Positions 37,079-46,310 of a DNA stretch of 64,000 bases are shown piece after piece. Source of the stretch: CAZASK01 sp964487845 (GTDB lineage: Bacteria; Chlamydiota; Chlamydiia; Chlamydiales; FEN-1388); contig CAZASK010000007.1 in assembly GCA_964487845.1 (NCBI GenBank), positions 10,772 to 74,771 of the forward strand. The letters are read 5' to 3'. The notes under the pieces were generated by a model. It did no database searches. It saw nothing but the letters and a program-made list of their open reading frames with translations, and was not told where the DNA came from. Each line of letters opens with the position of its first letter. Positions within the stretch are counted from its first letter, which is position 1. Both the position numbers and the translations under genes were made by a program.

Positions 37079-38800
37079 TTACCAACTCACCTTCCACTTT
37101 TCCTTAAATATCTGTGTAACCACGAAGTTTTGCGCTTTTTTTACCTCTTCCTCAATCAGCGACATGTGCTCACCTTCATCAACGATAAAACAGCTAAGTA
37201 AACTACGCAGTATGGAAAATGATGGATTCCAGGGAAAATCTATACCTTTGGCCTCCTCAATAGCTTTCAAAATACATGATGTCTGTTGCGGCTTATCAAT
37301 AGACTCAAGATGAGTTTTTTGTAGTATCGCATCTACTACTTCATTTTGTTTATTTGCAATAGCTTGAGTGAGTAATACAGGCATATCTTCCAATTTCGGT
37401 CCAAGTCCACATAAAATGAGATATTTGATTATCTCCCACGTTTTTGTCGAAGCAAGCTCTCTATTTTCTAACCCGGTAACCATCTGCATAGCCTTCAAAA
37501 AGAGCTCTTCATAAAAAACAACCTCAAGAGTGTATTGCTTTGCTAGATTCAGTAAATGCAATATATATTCGGCTCTTGAATCACGAACACATCCTACTAG
37601 TAAAGATCGCATTTCAAATTCTGATGGGGTGAGATTACATTGAAGGAGATAATAAATCGTAATCCACTTTTTAGCTTGGACCGCCATCGCCATGATATTT
37701 TTAGGAAGCTCTAGAGGACACGAGTTACCATCTTTCTTCACTCGTTGTTTGTAGTAAAACAGTAGAAGCTTTACTACCTTACTACGCTTTTCACATACTG
37801 CTTTTTCAATCATGTCTGTAAATTCGCGGACTTGAATATAGACATCATATTGAAGAAAGAGGTGCATCATCTTCCAATCATTTTGTTCAAAAGCAATTGA
37901 TATGGCACTCTTCCCTTGAATATCGAAATTGGGATCGCCTCCCCTCTTCAATACAAATCGCACCATATTTTTATTGCCCGACAAGAAGGCATTATGTAGG
38001 AGCGCTTGCATATCAAGAATTTTATTTCTACATTCAAACAATTTTTTTACTTCCTGGAGATTTCCTGCCTTAGCATATCTTAAAATATCTTCTTCTAACT
38101 GCAATCCCTCAAAGTTTTTAACAAGAAGATTTTCAACTGCTGTATGACTTGAATCACTCTTAATCTCACACTGTTTGAGTAACTGAGCAATTTGATCATA
38201 TCCATTAGCTTTTATCTCTAAACAATAGTTCAGCCCTTCGGTCACTGCTTTTTGGGAAAAGGGTATTGAGAGTACAGAGCGCATAAGATCCACATTCCCA
38301 ATGGCAAGTGCTATGCGCAAGATTTCATCCTGCATAGACGCTCCATTTGACATCCACTTCTCAATACATTTCGTCTCTACATGATACTGTATCAAGAGCC
38401 TTGTTAATTTTTCGTCTAATGATACGAGAGCTGACCAAATAAAAGGTATATTTTGTTCTGTATGTCCATTCGGATTTGCGCCATGCTTCAAAAACAACTC
38501 CACTGCCTCTATATTCTTATTGAGCATGTATTTTTCAAAAAGATGTCTACCTTTTTTATCACACACCAAATTTGGCAAACAGTTTTCCAAAAAAAGAGCT
38601 GCTAAATTAAAATGTTTACCTTCTATGCAGTCATCTAGAAACTGACCATTGACAACGATCTTGTGAAGAAGGGTAGCACCTTCATGAAATAACTTTGCAG
38701 CCACTGCCACATTTTTCCTATCAATAGCCTCGTGAAAATATTCATTTTTCCCAAGAATCCCACCTTGAATTGGCTGTAATGTACTATGTTCTGAAATCAT
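37079..38800 (-). CDS. Ankyrin-repeat protein
   Basis: A 573-residue protein with degenerate ankyrin repeats across most of its length. Clear units are KNIEAVELFLKHGANPNGH near residues 95-115 and GNKNMVRFVLKRGGDPNFD near 270-290, followed by KSAISIAFEQNDWKMMHLFLQYD. No signal peptide or membrane helix is seen. Ankyrin proteins of intracellular bacteria are often secreted to bind host proteins; that role here is inference. GAGAG precedes the ATG. It lies 17 bases downstream of the membrane-protein gene on the same strand. Confidence 0.8.
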   Translation of the reverse strand: MISEHSTLQPIQGGILGKNEYFHEAIDRKNVAVAAKLFHEGATLLHKIVVNGQFLDDCIEGKHFNLAALFLENCLPNLVCDKKGRHLFEKYMLNKNIEAVELFLKHGANPNGHTEQNIPFIWSALVSLDEKLTRLLIQYHVETKCIEKWMSNGASMQDEILRIALAIGNVDLMRSVLSIPFSQKAVTEGLNYCLEIKANGYDQIAQLLKQCEIKSDSSHTAVENLLVKNFEGLQLEEDILRYAKAGNLQEVKKLFECRNKILDMQALLHNAFLSGNKNMVRFVLKRGGDPNFDIQGKSAISIAFEQNDWKMMHLFLQYDVYIQVREFTDMIEKAVCEKRSKVVKLLLFYYKQRVKKDGNSCPLELPKNIMAMAVQAKKWITIYYLLQCNLTPSEFEMRSLLVGCVRDSRAEYILHLLNLAKQYTLEVVFYEELFLKAMQMVTGLENRELASTKTWEIIKYLILCGLGPKLEDMPVLLTQAIANKQNEVVDAILQKTHLESIDKPQQTSCILKAIEEAKGIDFPWNPSFSILRSLLSCFIVDEGEHMSLIEEEVKKAQNFVVTQIFKEKWKVSW

Positions 38801-38817
38801 AATTTTCTCTCATATTA

Positions 38818-39633
38818 CTAAATAGATTTTTTCTGAATAGAGATATGCGCTTCAGCACTCATATGGAAAAAGAAGATAACTGGAAATGCAAAGAACGCAG
38901 CTACAGGCAACATCAAAAAAGCCCACTGTAAAACAAGCTGCATATGACTTTCTTGAACAAAATAAAGAGCGGTTGTAAGTGAGATGCAGAACCATACGAG
39001 CAGGCCAATTGCGATACAAGGCAACAAAGCGAGTATCAAAAAGCAAATTCGCTGGAAAAGACATTCTCGAAATAGACGTACAACATGCGGCAAAAACTGC
39101 TCTTTTGAAACTGATCGCAGTGACAAGAGAGGAGCTGCAGAGAATACGAAAAAAAAAGAGCCAATAACAAGAAGCGATGAAGCACACAAAAGAAAAAATG
39201 GCCCAATAACAAAGAAGGTGCTAAAAAAATCCCCGATAAGCGGTATCTCGCGCAATGCCAAAAAGATCCCCAGGACGAGCCACAGCACAATATATACGAG
39301 GATGACAGGAAAAAAAGAAAAGGCAGCGGTAAGAAGTGTCTCCCAAGAAGAGGCTATAAGAGCAGCATAGCTGTAAGACCTTCCTTTAATTTCATCATGA
39401 TAGGCTCGAATTACAATCACACCGAGTGCCATCAGTATGCCGCAGCTGATAAAAAATGGTAGATATGACAAGCACAGAGTTACCCACAGACTTGCTGAAA
39501 GACAAAGACTTTTAAAGAAGACGAGAATGACGCTACACACAAGCAATGCAGCTGTTGTCACAGCGAATTTTGTCCAATTGAATGTATGTGCGACTGCTCG
39601 CGAGCACATCGCCTCCAGAGTTTCAAAATTCAT
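38818..39633 (-). CDS. Polytopic membrane protein, unknown
   Basis: A 271-residue protein with about six hydrophobic segments (around residues 25-42, 50-75, 95-125, 135-165, 195-220, 235-258). No functional motif is visible and I do not recognise the family; a DUF975- or YciC-like bundle is a loose comparison. Its ATG overlaps the citrate synthase TGA (39630-39633), so it is translated with gltA. It may be a chlamydial hypothetical with a structural membrane role. Confidence 0.65.
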   Translation of the reverse strand: MNFETLEAMCSRAVAHTFNWTKFAVTTAALLVCSVILVFFKSLCLSASLWVTLCLSYLPFFISCGILMALGVIVIRAYHDEIKGRSYSYAALIASSWETLLTAAFSFFPVILVYIVLWLVLGIFLALREIPLIGDFFSTFFVIGPFFLLCASSLLVIGSFFFVFSAAPLLSLRSVSKEQFLPHVVRLFRECLFQRICFLILALLPCIAIGLLVWFCISLTTALYFVQESHMQLVLQWAFLMLPVAAFFAFPVIFFFHMSAEAHISIQKKSI

Positions 39634-40802
39634 CCAGAAATGCTCTCGTTGCCAAGGTAGTAGTATTTAGGCCGTACAATAGGCACTCCCTTGCCACCGC
39701 GAGCCTCTAGCCTTTCATAGACAATTTGCCTTGCGATACCCACAATGCGTGACAGTCCAAAGAGCACGGTAAAGTATGCCGGATAGGGAAATCCTGCTGC
39801 TATTAAGGCAATGCCTGAGATAGCATCGACGTTTGGATAAGGATCCGAAATCTTTGGATTTTCACTGAGCACCCGGCTTCCCGCCTCTCTCAAGGCATGT
39901 GCAATTTTTACAAGAGGATGCTGGTGATATTTTTTCGCTGTGAGTTCATAGAAGAGTGTGGCACGAGGATCTTCGACACGAAGGACAGCGTGACCAAAGC
40001 CATAGACAAGCTCATTGTTCGCGAGCTTCTTTCTGAGTAGCGCCTCTACGTCGGCGACTGTTGCCTCAGCACCCACCTGTTTCATGATAGCCTCTACAAA
40101 TTCAAGGCAATCTTGATTTGCTCGCCCATGTCTTGGACCTGCAAGAGCGCAGATCCCAGCTGCCATCGAGCCATACATGTCTTCGAGACCAGAGGCTACT
40201 GCTTTCCCCACGAACGTAGAGAGATTCCCACCACCATGATCATAGTGAAGGATATTAAAAATTTTCATGACTTCAACAAGTGCGTCCGTTTTTGAAATCG
40301 GCAAGTTGAGCATATGAACGAAATTTTCTATATAGCCAAGCTCTGGCTTTGGCTGAATTTCTTCCGACACACCCGCATGATGGTTGATCAACGCCGCAAC
40401 AAGAGTTGGAACCCTGGCGATGAGGTTCAGACAGTCTTCTCGAAAATTATTTGTCCCCTCAAGCATGCCTTCTATCAAAAGACTTGTAGCGAATAGCTTC
40501 ATAGGAGCGCCCGATCGAGGAAGCTGTCTGATCTGTTCGAGCACGTGAGATGACACTTTTGATCTCTTGGCGATCTCTTTTTTAAACTGATCTAACTCTT
40601 CTTTCGATGCCTCTTTCCCATAGTAGAGAAGGTAAATCACCTCTTCTGGCTGTTTGTCAGCGAGATCACGTACAGGCTTTCCTACATAAAACAATCCTTG
40701 AACAGGATCTACATAAGATGTAGTACAATATCCCACAGGATATCCTCTGAGGCCTGTTTCCAAACTTTCTTTTGTTACTTCAAACAGCACACCTTCCTTC
40801 AT
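39630..40802 (-). CDS. gltA: Citrate synthase
   Basis: A 390-residue enzyme that joins acetyl-CoA and oxaloacetate. The active-site segments are LINHHAGVS, HYDHGGGNLSTFVG and AGPRHGRANQDCLEF, and the later VYGFGHAVLRVEDPR with its catalytic His. AGGAG lies before the ATG. The genus Chlamydia lacks this gene and has a broken TCA cycle, while amoeba-associated chlamydiae have the complete cycle; its presence next to mdh therefore points to an environmental lineage. It starts 10 bases after the mdh stop. Confidence 0.96.
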   Translation of the reverse strand: MKEGVLFEVTKESLETGLRGYPVGYCTTSYVDPVQGLFYVGKPVRDLADKQPEEVIYLLYYGKEASKEELDQFKKEIAKRSKVSSHVLEQIRQLPRSGAPMKLFATSLLIEGMLEGTNNFREDCLNLIARVPTLVAALINHHAGVSEEIQPKPELGYIENFVHMLNLPISKTDALVEVMKIFNILHYDHGGGNLSTFVGKAVASGLEDMYGSMAAGICALAGPRHGRANQDCLEFVEAIMKQVGAEATVADVEALLRKKLANNELVYGFGHAVLRVEDPRATLFYELTAKKYHQHPLVKIAHALREAGSRVLSENPKISDPYPNVDAISGIALIAAGFPYPAYFTVLFGLSRIVGIARQIVYERLEARGGKGVPIVRPKYYYLGNESISG

Positions 40803-40812
40803 GGCTTTTCTC

Positions 40813-41793
40813 CTATAGCAAATCCCTTACAAGATCCCGCTCTTCGATTAGCTCCTTCTCAGAAGCTCGTATCTTTGCCTCTAAAAAGTCATCAAATGAA
40901 AGACCTTTTATTACTTCTACACCACCTTTGGAGAAGATGCAAGGAAAAGAAAAGACCAGATTTGGATCAATTCCATAGGAATTATGCTGAGAATAGATAC
41001 CTGAGGAAAACCATGTCCCTGAAAGCGTTGGGGTATGGAGTGCCTTCATCGCATCCAAAGCTGCCGACGCCGCTGATGCCGCCGAGGACTTCCCTCTTGC
41101 CTTGATGATAGCAGCTCCCCTATTTTGCACTGCCGCAAAAAACTCTCCTTCCAGCCAGCTTCTATCAAGGATAAGTTGATCTACTGCTTTTCCCGCTATC
41201 TCGGCATGTACAAAATCGGGAACCTGCGTCGATGAGTGATTCCCCCAGATAGTCACTTTTTGGACCTGATCGATGGCTACATTCGCTTTTTTAGCAAGGA
41301 GCCCTTGAGCTCGGTTCTGATCGAGCCTCGTCATCGCATGAAATTGTGTTGGTGATAACCCTTTTGCGTTGTGGATGGCGATCAAGCAGTTTGTATTACA
41401 AGGATTTCCCACTACAAGAACCTGCACATGTTTGGCGGCGACTTTTGCTAGCGCTTTCCCCTGTTCTACAAAGATGGCGCCATTTTGCGCCAAAAGGTCT
41501 TTACGCTCCATTCCAGGACCTCTCGGCTTTGCGCCAATAAGAAAGGCTACATCTACATTTTCAAATAGCTTCATAGGATCATGGCCGATATGAATTTCTT
41601 GAAGCAGAGGAAAGGCACAATCTTCGAGCTCCATTCGTATTCCCTCAAGAAGAGGAGCTGACGCTTCTACTTCAAGAATATGTAAAGCAATCGCTCTTCC
41701 AGGAAAAAGCTCTCCTTGGGCAATGCGAAAAAGGAGGCTATAGGCGATCTGACCGGCCCCTCCTGTGACAGCTATTCGAATAGGATCATTCAT
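40813..41793 (-). CDS. mdh: Malate dehydrogenase
   Basis: The ATG at 41793 is preferred to an in-frame GTG three codons earlier, giving 326 residues. The NAD site is IRIAVTGGAGQIAYSLLF. Substrate and catalytic marks are the Arg loop in AKPRGPGMERKDLL, NPCNTNC, and TIWGNHSSTQVPDF with the catalytic His. It converts malate to oxaloacetate, which feeds the citrate synthase encoded next in the operon. The family is the MDH type 2 group, also kept in Chlamydia. Confidence 0.96.
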   Translation of the reverse strand: MNDPIRIAVTGGAGQIAYSLLFRIAQGELFPGRAIALHILEVEASAPLLEGIRMELEDCAFPLLQEIHIGHDPMKLFENVDVAFLIGAKPRGPGMERKDLLAQNGAIFVEQGKALAKVAAKHVQVLVVGNPCNTNCLIAIHNAKGLSPTQFHAMTRLDQNRAQGLLAKKANVAIDQVQKVTIWGNHSSTQVPDFVHAEIAGKAVDQLILDRSWLEGEFFAAVQNRGAAIIKARGKSSAASAASAALDAMKALHTPTLSGTWFSSGIYSQHNSYGIDPNLVFSFPCIFSKGGVEVIKGLSFDDFLEAKIRASEKELIEERDLVRDLL

Positions 41794-41861
41794 GGTACAC
41801 ACCTAAATATGTGGCAATTTGGCGTCATTGTACATGAGCACTTTTTTGCCGTCATCTTCGA

Positions 41862-43418
41862 TTAATCTTTCAGTAGCGAAATTCCAGACTTAATCCATGC
41901 CCATACACGCTTCAGTTTTAAGGGAATCGTATCTGTAAGTCCGGGAAGCTTGAATGGCGATACCTTGAGGGTTTTTACCCCTGTGTTTGCCTCTACTATA
42001 CGCGCTGCGACACCATGTTCATCAAATGCCATTGCTCCAAACTTTTCCTTCAGCCTATGTTTCTTTGACGCAGTGAGATCGCTCTTCTTATCAATGGTCT
42101 CTCCAAGCATGCGAGCATCTGTTCGAGATGCGACATATCCTGTTCTATCTTTGGCACTCAAACATCCCATCGAAAGCTTCTGGCCCATCTTCAAAAGAAG
42201 CACGCTCACATCTTCTGCAAGTTGATAATCTGATTTACCTGCATCCAAACGCTTCTTAATTGAAGCTATCTCTTTCTTAAGTGTTTCAGTTTGTTTCTCT
42301 AGTGGTAATTGCTCAAAGGCCTCATTTAGTTTCTTTAAAGCTGTTGTATTTACTTCGTACTTCTTTTCAAAGTTTGTAACAGATTGTGTACTATGTCCTT
42401 GCACGGGAATATTAAAAAAATTAGCATTCAGTTTCATCGAAGAATTACTCTCATTCTTTAAAGATAGGTGCAAATTGCCCTTATCATCAACTTTTGGTGG
42501 ATCTGATCCATCTAAAAAAACCTCTTTGCCATCACACTCTGAGAAAATTTCTTGCATATCGATGATTTCATTTTCCTCATCATGCATCCAGCCAGATTTA
42601 TCAAAGTCTTTCTTCTTTGGGTTCAACAGTGCCACGTGGGTCATATTCAATTCTTTTTCGTTTTCACTGCCCTTATTTTGTTCGATTTGCGTTTGAACCA
42701 ATCGTAGCATCTGTTGCTGCAAAATATAGCGTCTCTCCTGTAGTGCTTGTTTTACATTTTCAGGACTGAGCTGCTTGATGGCAAACTCAAGTGATTGATA
42801 CTGCTTCGAATTTTTGTCTTTTATGAGTTTTTGTTGCCCATCAAGCTGCACGACTTTTTCTCCGGCTGTGCTAAACTCGTTGGCAAATTTTTTTAATTCA
42901 CGAAGGTTAGTGAATCCATTTCTTGGATCTGTAATCACCCCTAAGCGACAAAATCCGCACTTCTTCTCATTATCCACTTCTAAAGACTGATAGCGTAAAT
43001 TGACAGGGGCAGTAAGCACAGCATCACGAATAGGGACGCCTTGGTTTAATTGCTCTCGTACAAAACCAGAAGAGATCCAGTCTTCAGAAGATCGTTGGAC
43101 AAAATTCTTACCCCTTGATTCTAGAGTATCACTTGTGTCCAACGATACACATTTATTACCAAGAGTGGATATTTTTTGAGCTTTTTCTGTTCCATATGTT
43201 GTATTCCCATCCTTGAATTCGAATTGCATCGGCTTCGCATTCTCAGGGACTGAACCTATCAAGAGCGGCACAGTTGAAGACTGTATATTTGATTGCGCCA
43301 ATACTTCTTGCCCTATTTGCTTCATCACCTCTGCTTTCTTAATGAGCCAAGGAGGCCTATTGGGAATCGAAGGTGGTGTTTTCGGATTTGAATCTACTTG
43401 AGAAGTTGTGGGATCCAT
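41862..43418 (-). CDS. SopB/IpgD-motif phosphoinositide phosphatase-like protein (candidate effector)
   Basis: The ATG at 43418 follows AGAGAAAG; an in-frame GTG 12 codons earlier is less likely. The 518-residue product has no signal peptide and no membrane helix, and starts with a Ser/Pro/Thr-rich segment, as type III effectors often do. Near the C-terminus lies MGCLSAKDRTGYV, a CX5R phosphatase loop (Cys419, Arg425) that matches the CKSGKDRTG loop of the SopB/IpgD inositol phosphatases. Before it, NANFFNIPVQGHSTQS resembles the region that precedes the loop in those effectors. The best guess is a secreted phosphoinositide phosphatase acting on host membranes; only the loop is strong evidence. 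Confidence 0.65.
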   Translation of the reverse strand: MDPTTSQVDSNPKTPPSIPNRPPWLIKKAEVMKQIGQEVLAQSNIQSSTVPLLIGSVPENAKPMQFEFKDGNTTYGTEKAQKISTLGNKCVSLDTSDTLESRGKNFVQRSSEDWISSGFVREQLNQGVPIRDAVLTAPVNLRYQSLEVDNEKKCGFCRLGVITDPRNGFTNLRELKKFANEFSTAGEKVVQLDGQQKLIKDKNSKQYQSLEFAIKQLSPENVKQALQERRYILQQQMLRLVQTQIEQNKGSENEKELNMTHVALLNPKKKDFDKSGWMHDEENEIIDMQEIFSECDGKEVFLDGSDPPKVDDKGNLHLSLKNESNSSMKLNANFFNIPVQGHSTQSVTNFEKKYEVNTTALKKLNEAFEQLPLEKQTETLKKEIASIKKRLDAGKSDYQLAEDVSVLLLKMGQKLSMGCLSAKDRTGYVASRTDARMLGETIDKKSDLTASKKHRLKEKFGAMAFDEHGVAARIVEANTGVKTLKVSPFKLPGLTDTIPLKLKRVWAWIKSGISLLKD

Positions 43419-43535
43419 ACTTTCTCTCTTTTTTTCTGACAGTATCAAAATCACACTTCATTGACGAGAAAAATGTATAGCAATGAAATATGAAAAAAGT
43501 ACACTGTATGACATCATCGTAATTATGGAAAACAC

Positions 43536-43943
43536 ATGATATTACAACCTTGGAGCTCTGAAGAATGGACACAAGCTGTTAATGTGATACACCTGCATGT
43601 CCAGACACATCTTCAACCCTATTTTTCAGGCTCTATCACAGAAAAGACTCAGGACAAAAACAGAAAGCCTCTTATTCACACTCTCGCTCATACGATACAA
43701 AAGACCTTTCAGCGGTCAATAAATGAACTACAAATCGAGTACATTGCGTGCTCGCAGTATATACAGCTTGCCGTCAAAGATTGCGAAAAAAAACTCGGTC
43801 GTGCAATAAATCCTTCCGATCCCAAAGATGTGCCACAATATGCAATATTTGAAGAGGCCATCATGCAAGCACTAGAAATCGATTTTACTTCCACATACCG
43901 CTCATTTAAAATACTAAGCATGGATATATTGAACGCCTTCTAG
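43536..43943 (+). CDS. Small orphan protein divergent from phosphatase-like gene
   Basis: A 135-residue, mostly helical protein with no recognised family, signal peptide or membrane helix. It starts 117 bases from the divergent phosphatase-like gene. Two long helices can be read in PLIHTLAHTIQKTFQRS and YIQLAVKDCEKKLGR. Adjacent small proteins sometimes serve as effector chaperones, but the usual acidic alpha/beta chaperone pattern is not evident, so no function is assigned. Confidence 0.5.
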   Translation: MILQPWSSEEWTQAVNVIHLHVQTHLQPYFSGSITEKTQDKNRKPLIHTLAHTIQKTFQRSINELQIEYIACSQYIQLAVKDCEKKLGRAINPSDPKDVPQYAIFEEAIMQALEIDFTSTYRSFKILSMDILNAF

Positions 43944-43958
43944 GGAAATAGTCCAGAC

Positions 43959-45086
43959 CTATAGTCTATCAGAGAGAATATCCTCTCGTAGCGCCCTCAT
44001 TTTCTCTACCATAAAAGTCAAATTGTGGATGGTAGCAAGTGTATAGGCAGTCAGCTCTTTTGCCTTAAAGAGGTGGTTGAGATAGGCCACGCTATAGCGC
44101 TGGCAGGTAAGACAGGAACACTCTTGTGACACTGGAGTAAATCTATTTTTGTACATTCCCTTCGTGACATTCAAAGTCCCCTGATGCGTCAGCAAAACTC
44201 CATGACGTGCCATCTTAGTAGGATAGGAGCTATCAAAGGTGTCGATGCCGAGTGGAATTCCAGCCTCTACAGAGACTAAATCGCCAATGCCAAGCAGATG
44301 ATTCGGCTTGTCGCGAGGAAGATGCGGCATGGTGTTGATGAGAAGATCATACATCTCTTGCTTCGTCTTTCCTAAGCTTCCGCCAATTGCGAAGCCATCA
44401 TAGGGATCCTCTCTGAGTATCTCACAGCTTTTTTTCCTCAGCTCCCAGTCTATGCCTCCATGAATCACCGCGTAGAGAGCCTGTTTACGAGGATCTCGAA
44501 GATGAGCTTCTATGGAGCGCTTTTGCCACCTATGGGTGCGATCAAATGACTCTTTAAGAGCCGCTTGTCCAATATGATAGGGGGGCAGCTCATCAAAGGT
44601 GATCATAATATCTGCCCCAAAGTCTTTTTGCGCACCGATAGACGTTTCTGGGGTGAGAAGCACTTTTGTGCCGTCGACATAGGAGCGAAAAAGAACGCCT
44701 TCTTCGGAGATCTTCAATACACAGCTTTCTCTTTTTTTCGTTCCACGACTTTTGAGCTCATCGGCTACAGAGCCATAGGCTAAGCTAAAGACCTGAAATC
44801 CACCAGAGTCTGTGATGATGGGCACCGTTCGGTTGATAAAGCTATGGAGCCCTCCTGCTTCACGGACGACATCTCTCCCTGGCTGCAGCACGAGATGATA
44901 GGTATTACAAAACATAAGCTGAAGACCTATCTCTTGCACCAAGACATTGTCCAGCGCTTTGATAGTGCCGTTCGTTCCCACAGCTACAAAATTGGGGGTG
45001 TCTATACAGCCATGAGGGGTATGGATACGCCCTACACGTGCTGCAGATTTTTTAGATTGATGGATCAGCTCAAAAGAAAAGTTCAT
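43959..45086 (-). CDS. tgt: tRNA-guanine transglycosylase (queuine/preQ1)
   Basis: A 375-residue enzyme that swaps guanine 34 of Asp, Asn, His and Tyr tRNAs for a queuosine base. The active segments are IITDSGGFQVFS, AIHGGIDWELR with the substrate Gly pair, IGGSLGKTKQEM, and the nucleophile region GIDTFDSSYPTKMARHG. The zinc site CSCLTC plus a later His is present. The transporter gene lies 9 bases upstream on the same strand. No preQ1 synthesis genes are seen, so the base is probably imported. Confidence 0.96.
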   Translation of the reverse strand: MNFSFELIHQSKKSAARVGRIHTPHGCIDTPNFVAVGTNGTIKALDNVLVQEIGLQLMFCNTYHLVLQPGRDVVREAGGLHSFINRTVPIITDSGGFQVFSLAYGSVADELKSRGTKKRESCVLKISEEGVLFRSYVDGTKVLLTPETSIGAQKDFGADIMITFDELPPYHIGQAALKESFDRTHRWQKRSIEAHLRDPRKQALYAVIHGGIDWELRKKSCEILREDPYDGFAIGGSLGKTKQEMYDLLINTMPHLPRDKPNHLLGIGDLVSVEAGIPLGIDTFDSSYPTKMARHGVLLTHQGTLNVTKGMYKNRFTPVSQECSCLTCQRYSVAYLNHLFKAKELTAYTLATIHNLTFMVEKMRALREDILSDRL

Positions 45087-45095
45087 GATGAATAC

Positions 45096-45821
45096 TCAGG
45101 ACCTCGGGTAGGAAGATGAAAAGGCAAGCATGATACACGAAATGGCTACTTTTACGGCATAACTTACGACAATAATATTCCACGGGCTCGATACAAGACC
45201 ATACAAGCCTAGAAAGGTAAATAAAATAGTGTCGATTCCCTGGGATACAAGAGTGCTTATTCCACTTCGGCATGCGAGCTTTGTACTGGGAAAATAGCGC
45301 CGTAAAAAACCAAAGAGTCTTACATCCAGAGCTTGTGCAATGAGTGTCGTTATAATAGATGCGCCTATAAGACGAAATGAATGACCAAAAATCACCATAT
45401 ACGACTCGTGTGTTGTGTCCTCGATACTTGGCACATAGAGCAGATGTATCCACGCCATAACCGCAAAGAAGAGAAGAAAACAAAAGCTCATTCCAACAGC
45501 CTCTTGCGCTTTTTTAGGACCGTGATCTTCTTGCAAGATATTAAGCGTCAAAATTGCGCCTACTGAATAAACGTCACTGCAGGTAACTGTATAACCAAAG
45601 AGATCCATTTGCTTCAAAACAAAGATATTGGCCATAAGCGACTGAATAACGATAGAAGTCATCAATGCGATCTGTCCATAACGACGAGCTATATAAGAAA
45701 AAAAAATTACCACAATCAAGTGGCTTAGAAAAATAGATCCATTTGCTGTCATGTTAAGAGTATACACGCCAAACAAAAGAGAAACAATAAAAATTGATTG
45801 ATCTATAAAAGACGAACACAA
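45096..45821 (-). CDS. yhhQ: Queuosine-precursor transporter (YhhQ/VUT family)
   Basis: A 241-residue membrane protein with about six helices. Family marks are SDVYSVGAILTLN followed by GPKKAQEA (the place of the usual DVVNEFYG-K segment), RLIGASIITTLIAQALDVRLF, and STLVSQGIDTILFT, which is the well-conserved end of YhhQ. Members import preQ0, preQ1 or queuine. From memory, chlamydial YhhQ has been linked to queuine salvage from the host together with Tgt. The start is uncertain: the only codon that keeps the first helix is TTG 45821; ATG 24 codons later would cut it. Confidence 0.8.
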   Translation of the reverse strand: MCSSFIDQSIFIVSLLFGVYTLNMTANGSIFLSHLIVVIFFSYIARRYGQIALMTSIVIQSLMANIFVLKQMDLFGYTVTCSDVYSVGAILTLNILQEDHGPKKAQEAVGMSFCFLLFFAVMAWIHLLYVPSIEDTTHESYMVIFGHSFRLIGASIITTLIAQALDVRLFGFLRRYFPSTKLACRSGISTLVSQGIDTILFTFLGLYGLVSSPWNIIVVSYAVKVAISCIMLAFSSSYPRS

Positions 45822-45866
45822 TACAATTATTTTGTCTTAAACTGAATTCTAAAAATAAGGTGTATT

Positions 45867-46256
45867 ATGAAAAAGCTTTTTGTAAAAATATTATCTATTC
45901 TTGTAGCATCAACAGTTGTAACAAGCTGCGCAACCATGTTCGGCGACAATAATCGTACAATCAAAGTAGATTCTCAACCAAGTGGTGCTGGCGTATTTGT
46001 AAATCATCAACGAGTAGGCACAACACCTGCTGTTGTTACACTTCCAAGCCATATTTATGGCGGTGCAAATATTTCTCTTAAAAAGGAAGGGTATGAAGAG
46101 CAAGCTCTCTTTGTGCAAACACAAGTTCAACCTAGCACATTCTTAAACATCTTTTTTTGGCCAGGATTTGTCGTTGACGGACTCACAGGAAATATCATCA
46201 AGATCAACCCTGTATGCACAAACCTAAGCAGTGAGTTGCAACCAGTTAAACAATAG
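45867..46256 (+). CDS. PEGA-like lipoprotein
   Basis: A 129-residue secreted lipoprotein. The signal peptide ends in VTSC with the lipidated Cys21. The mature part starts with a PEGA-like strand set (SQPSGAGVFVNHQRVGTTP, then AVVTLP) and continues SLKKEGYEEQ, which are the usual features of PEGA domains. A hydrophobic hairpin FWPGFVVDGLTGNI near the end is also seen in small envelope lipoproteins of other bacteria. It probably sits in the periplasm or outer membrane. AAGG precedes the ATG. Confidence 0.75.
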   Translation: MKKLFVKILSILVASTVVTSCATMFGDNNRTIKVDSQPSGAGVFVNHQRVGTTPAVVTLPSHIYGGANISLKKEGYEEQALFVQTQVQPSTFLNIFFWPGFVVDGLTGNIIKINPVCTNLSSELQPVKQ

Positions 46257-46281
46257 TCATCTCTTCAGATGAATGAAAAAT

Positions 46282-46303
46282 ACGCGGGTGCTATTGCCTG
46301 CGT
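46282..46303 (+). terminator. Possible terminator after lipoprotein gene
   Basis: A 7-bp stem with one G-T pair (ACGCGGG 46282-46288 with CCTGCGT 46297-46303) and an 8-base loop is flanked by A-rich sequence before and T-rich sequence after it. A shorter 6-bp hairpin (46257-46272) lies just before. Confidence 0.4.
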
Positions 46304-46310
46304 GTTCTAT

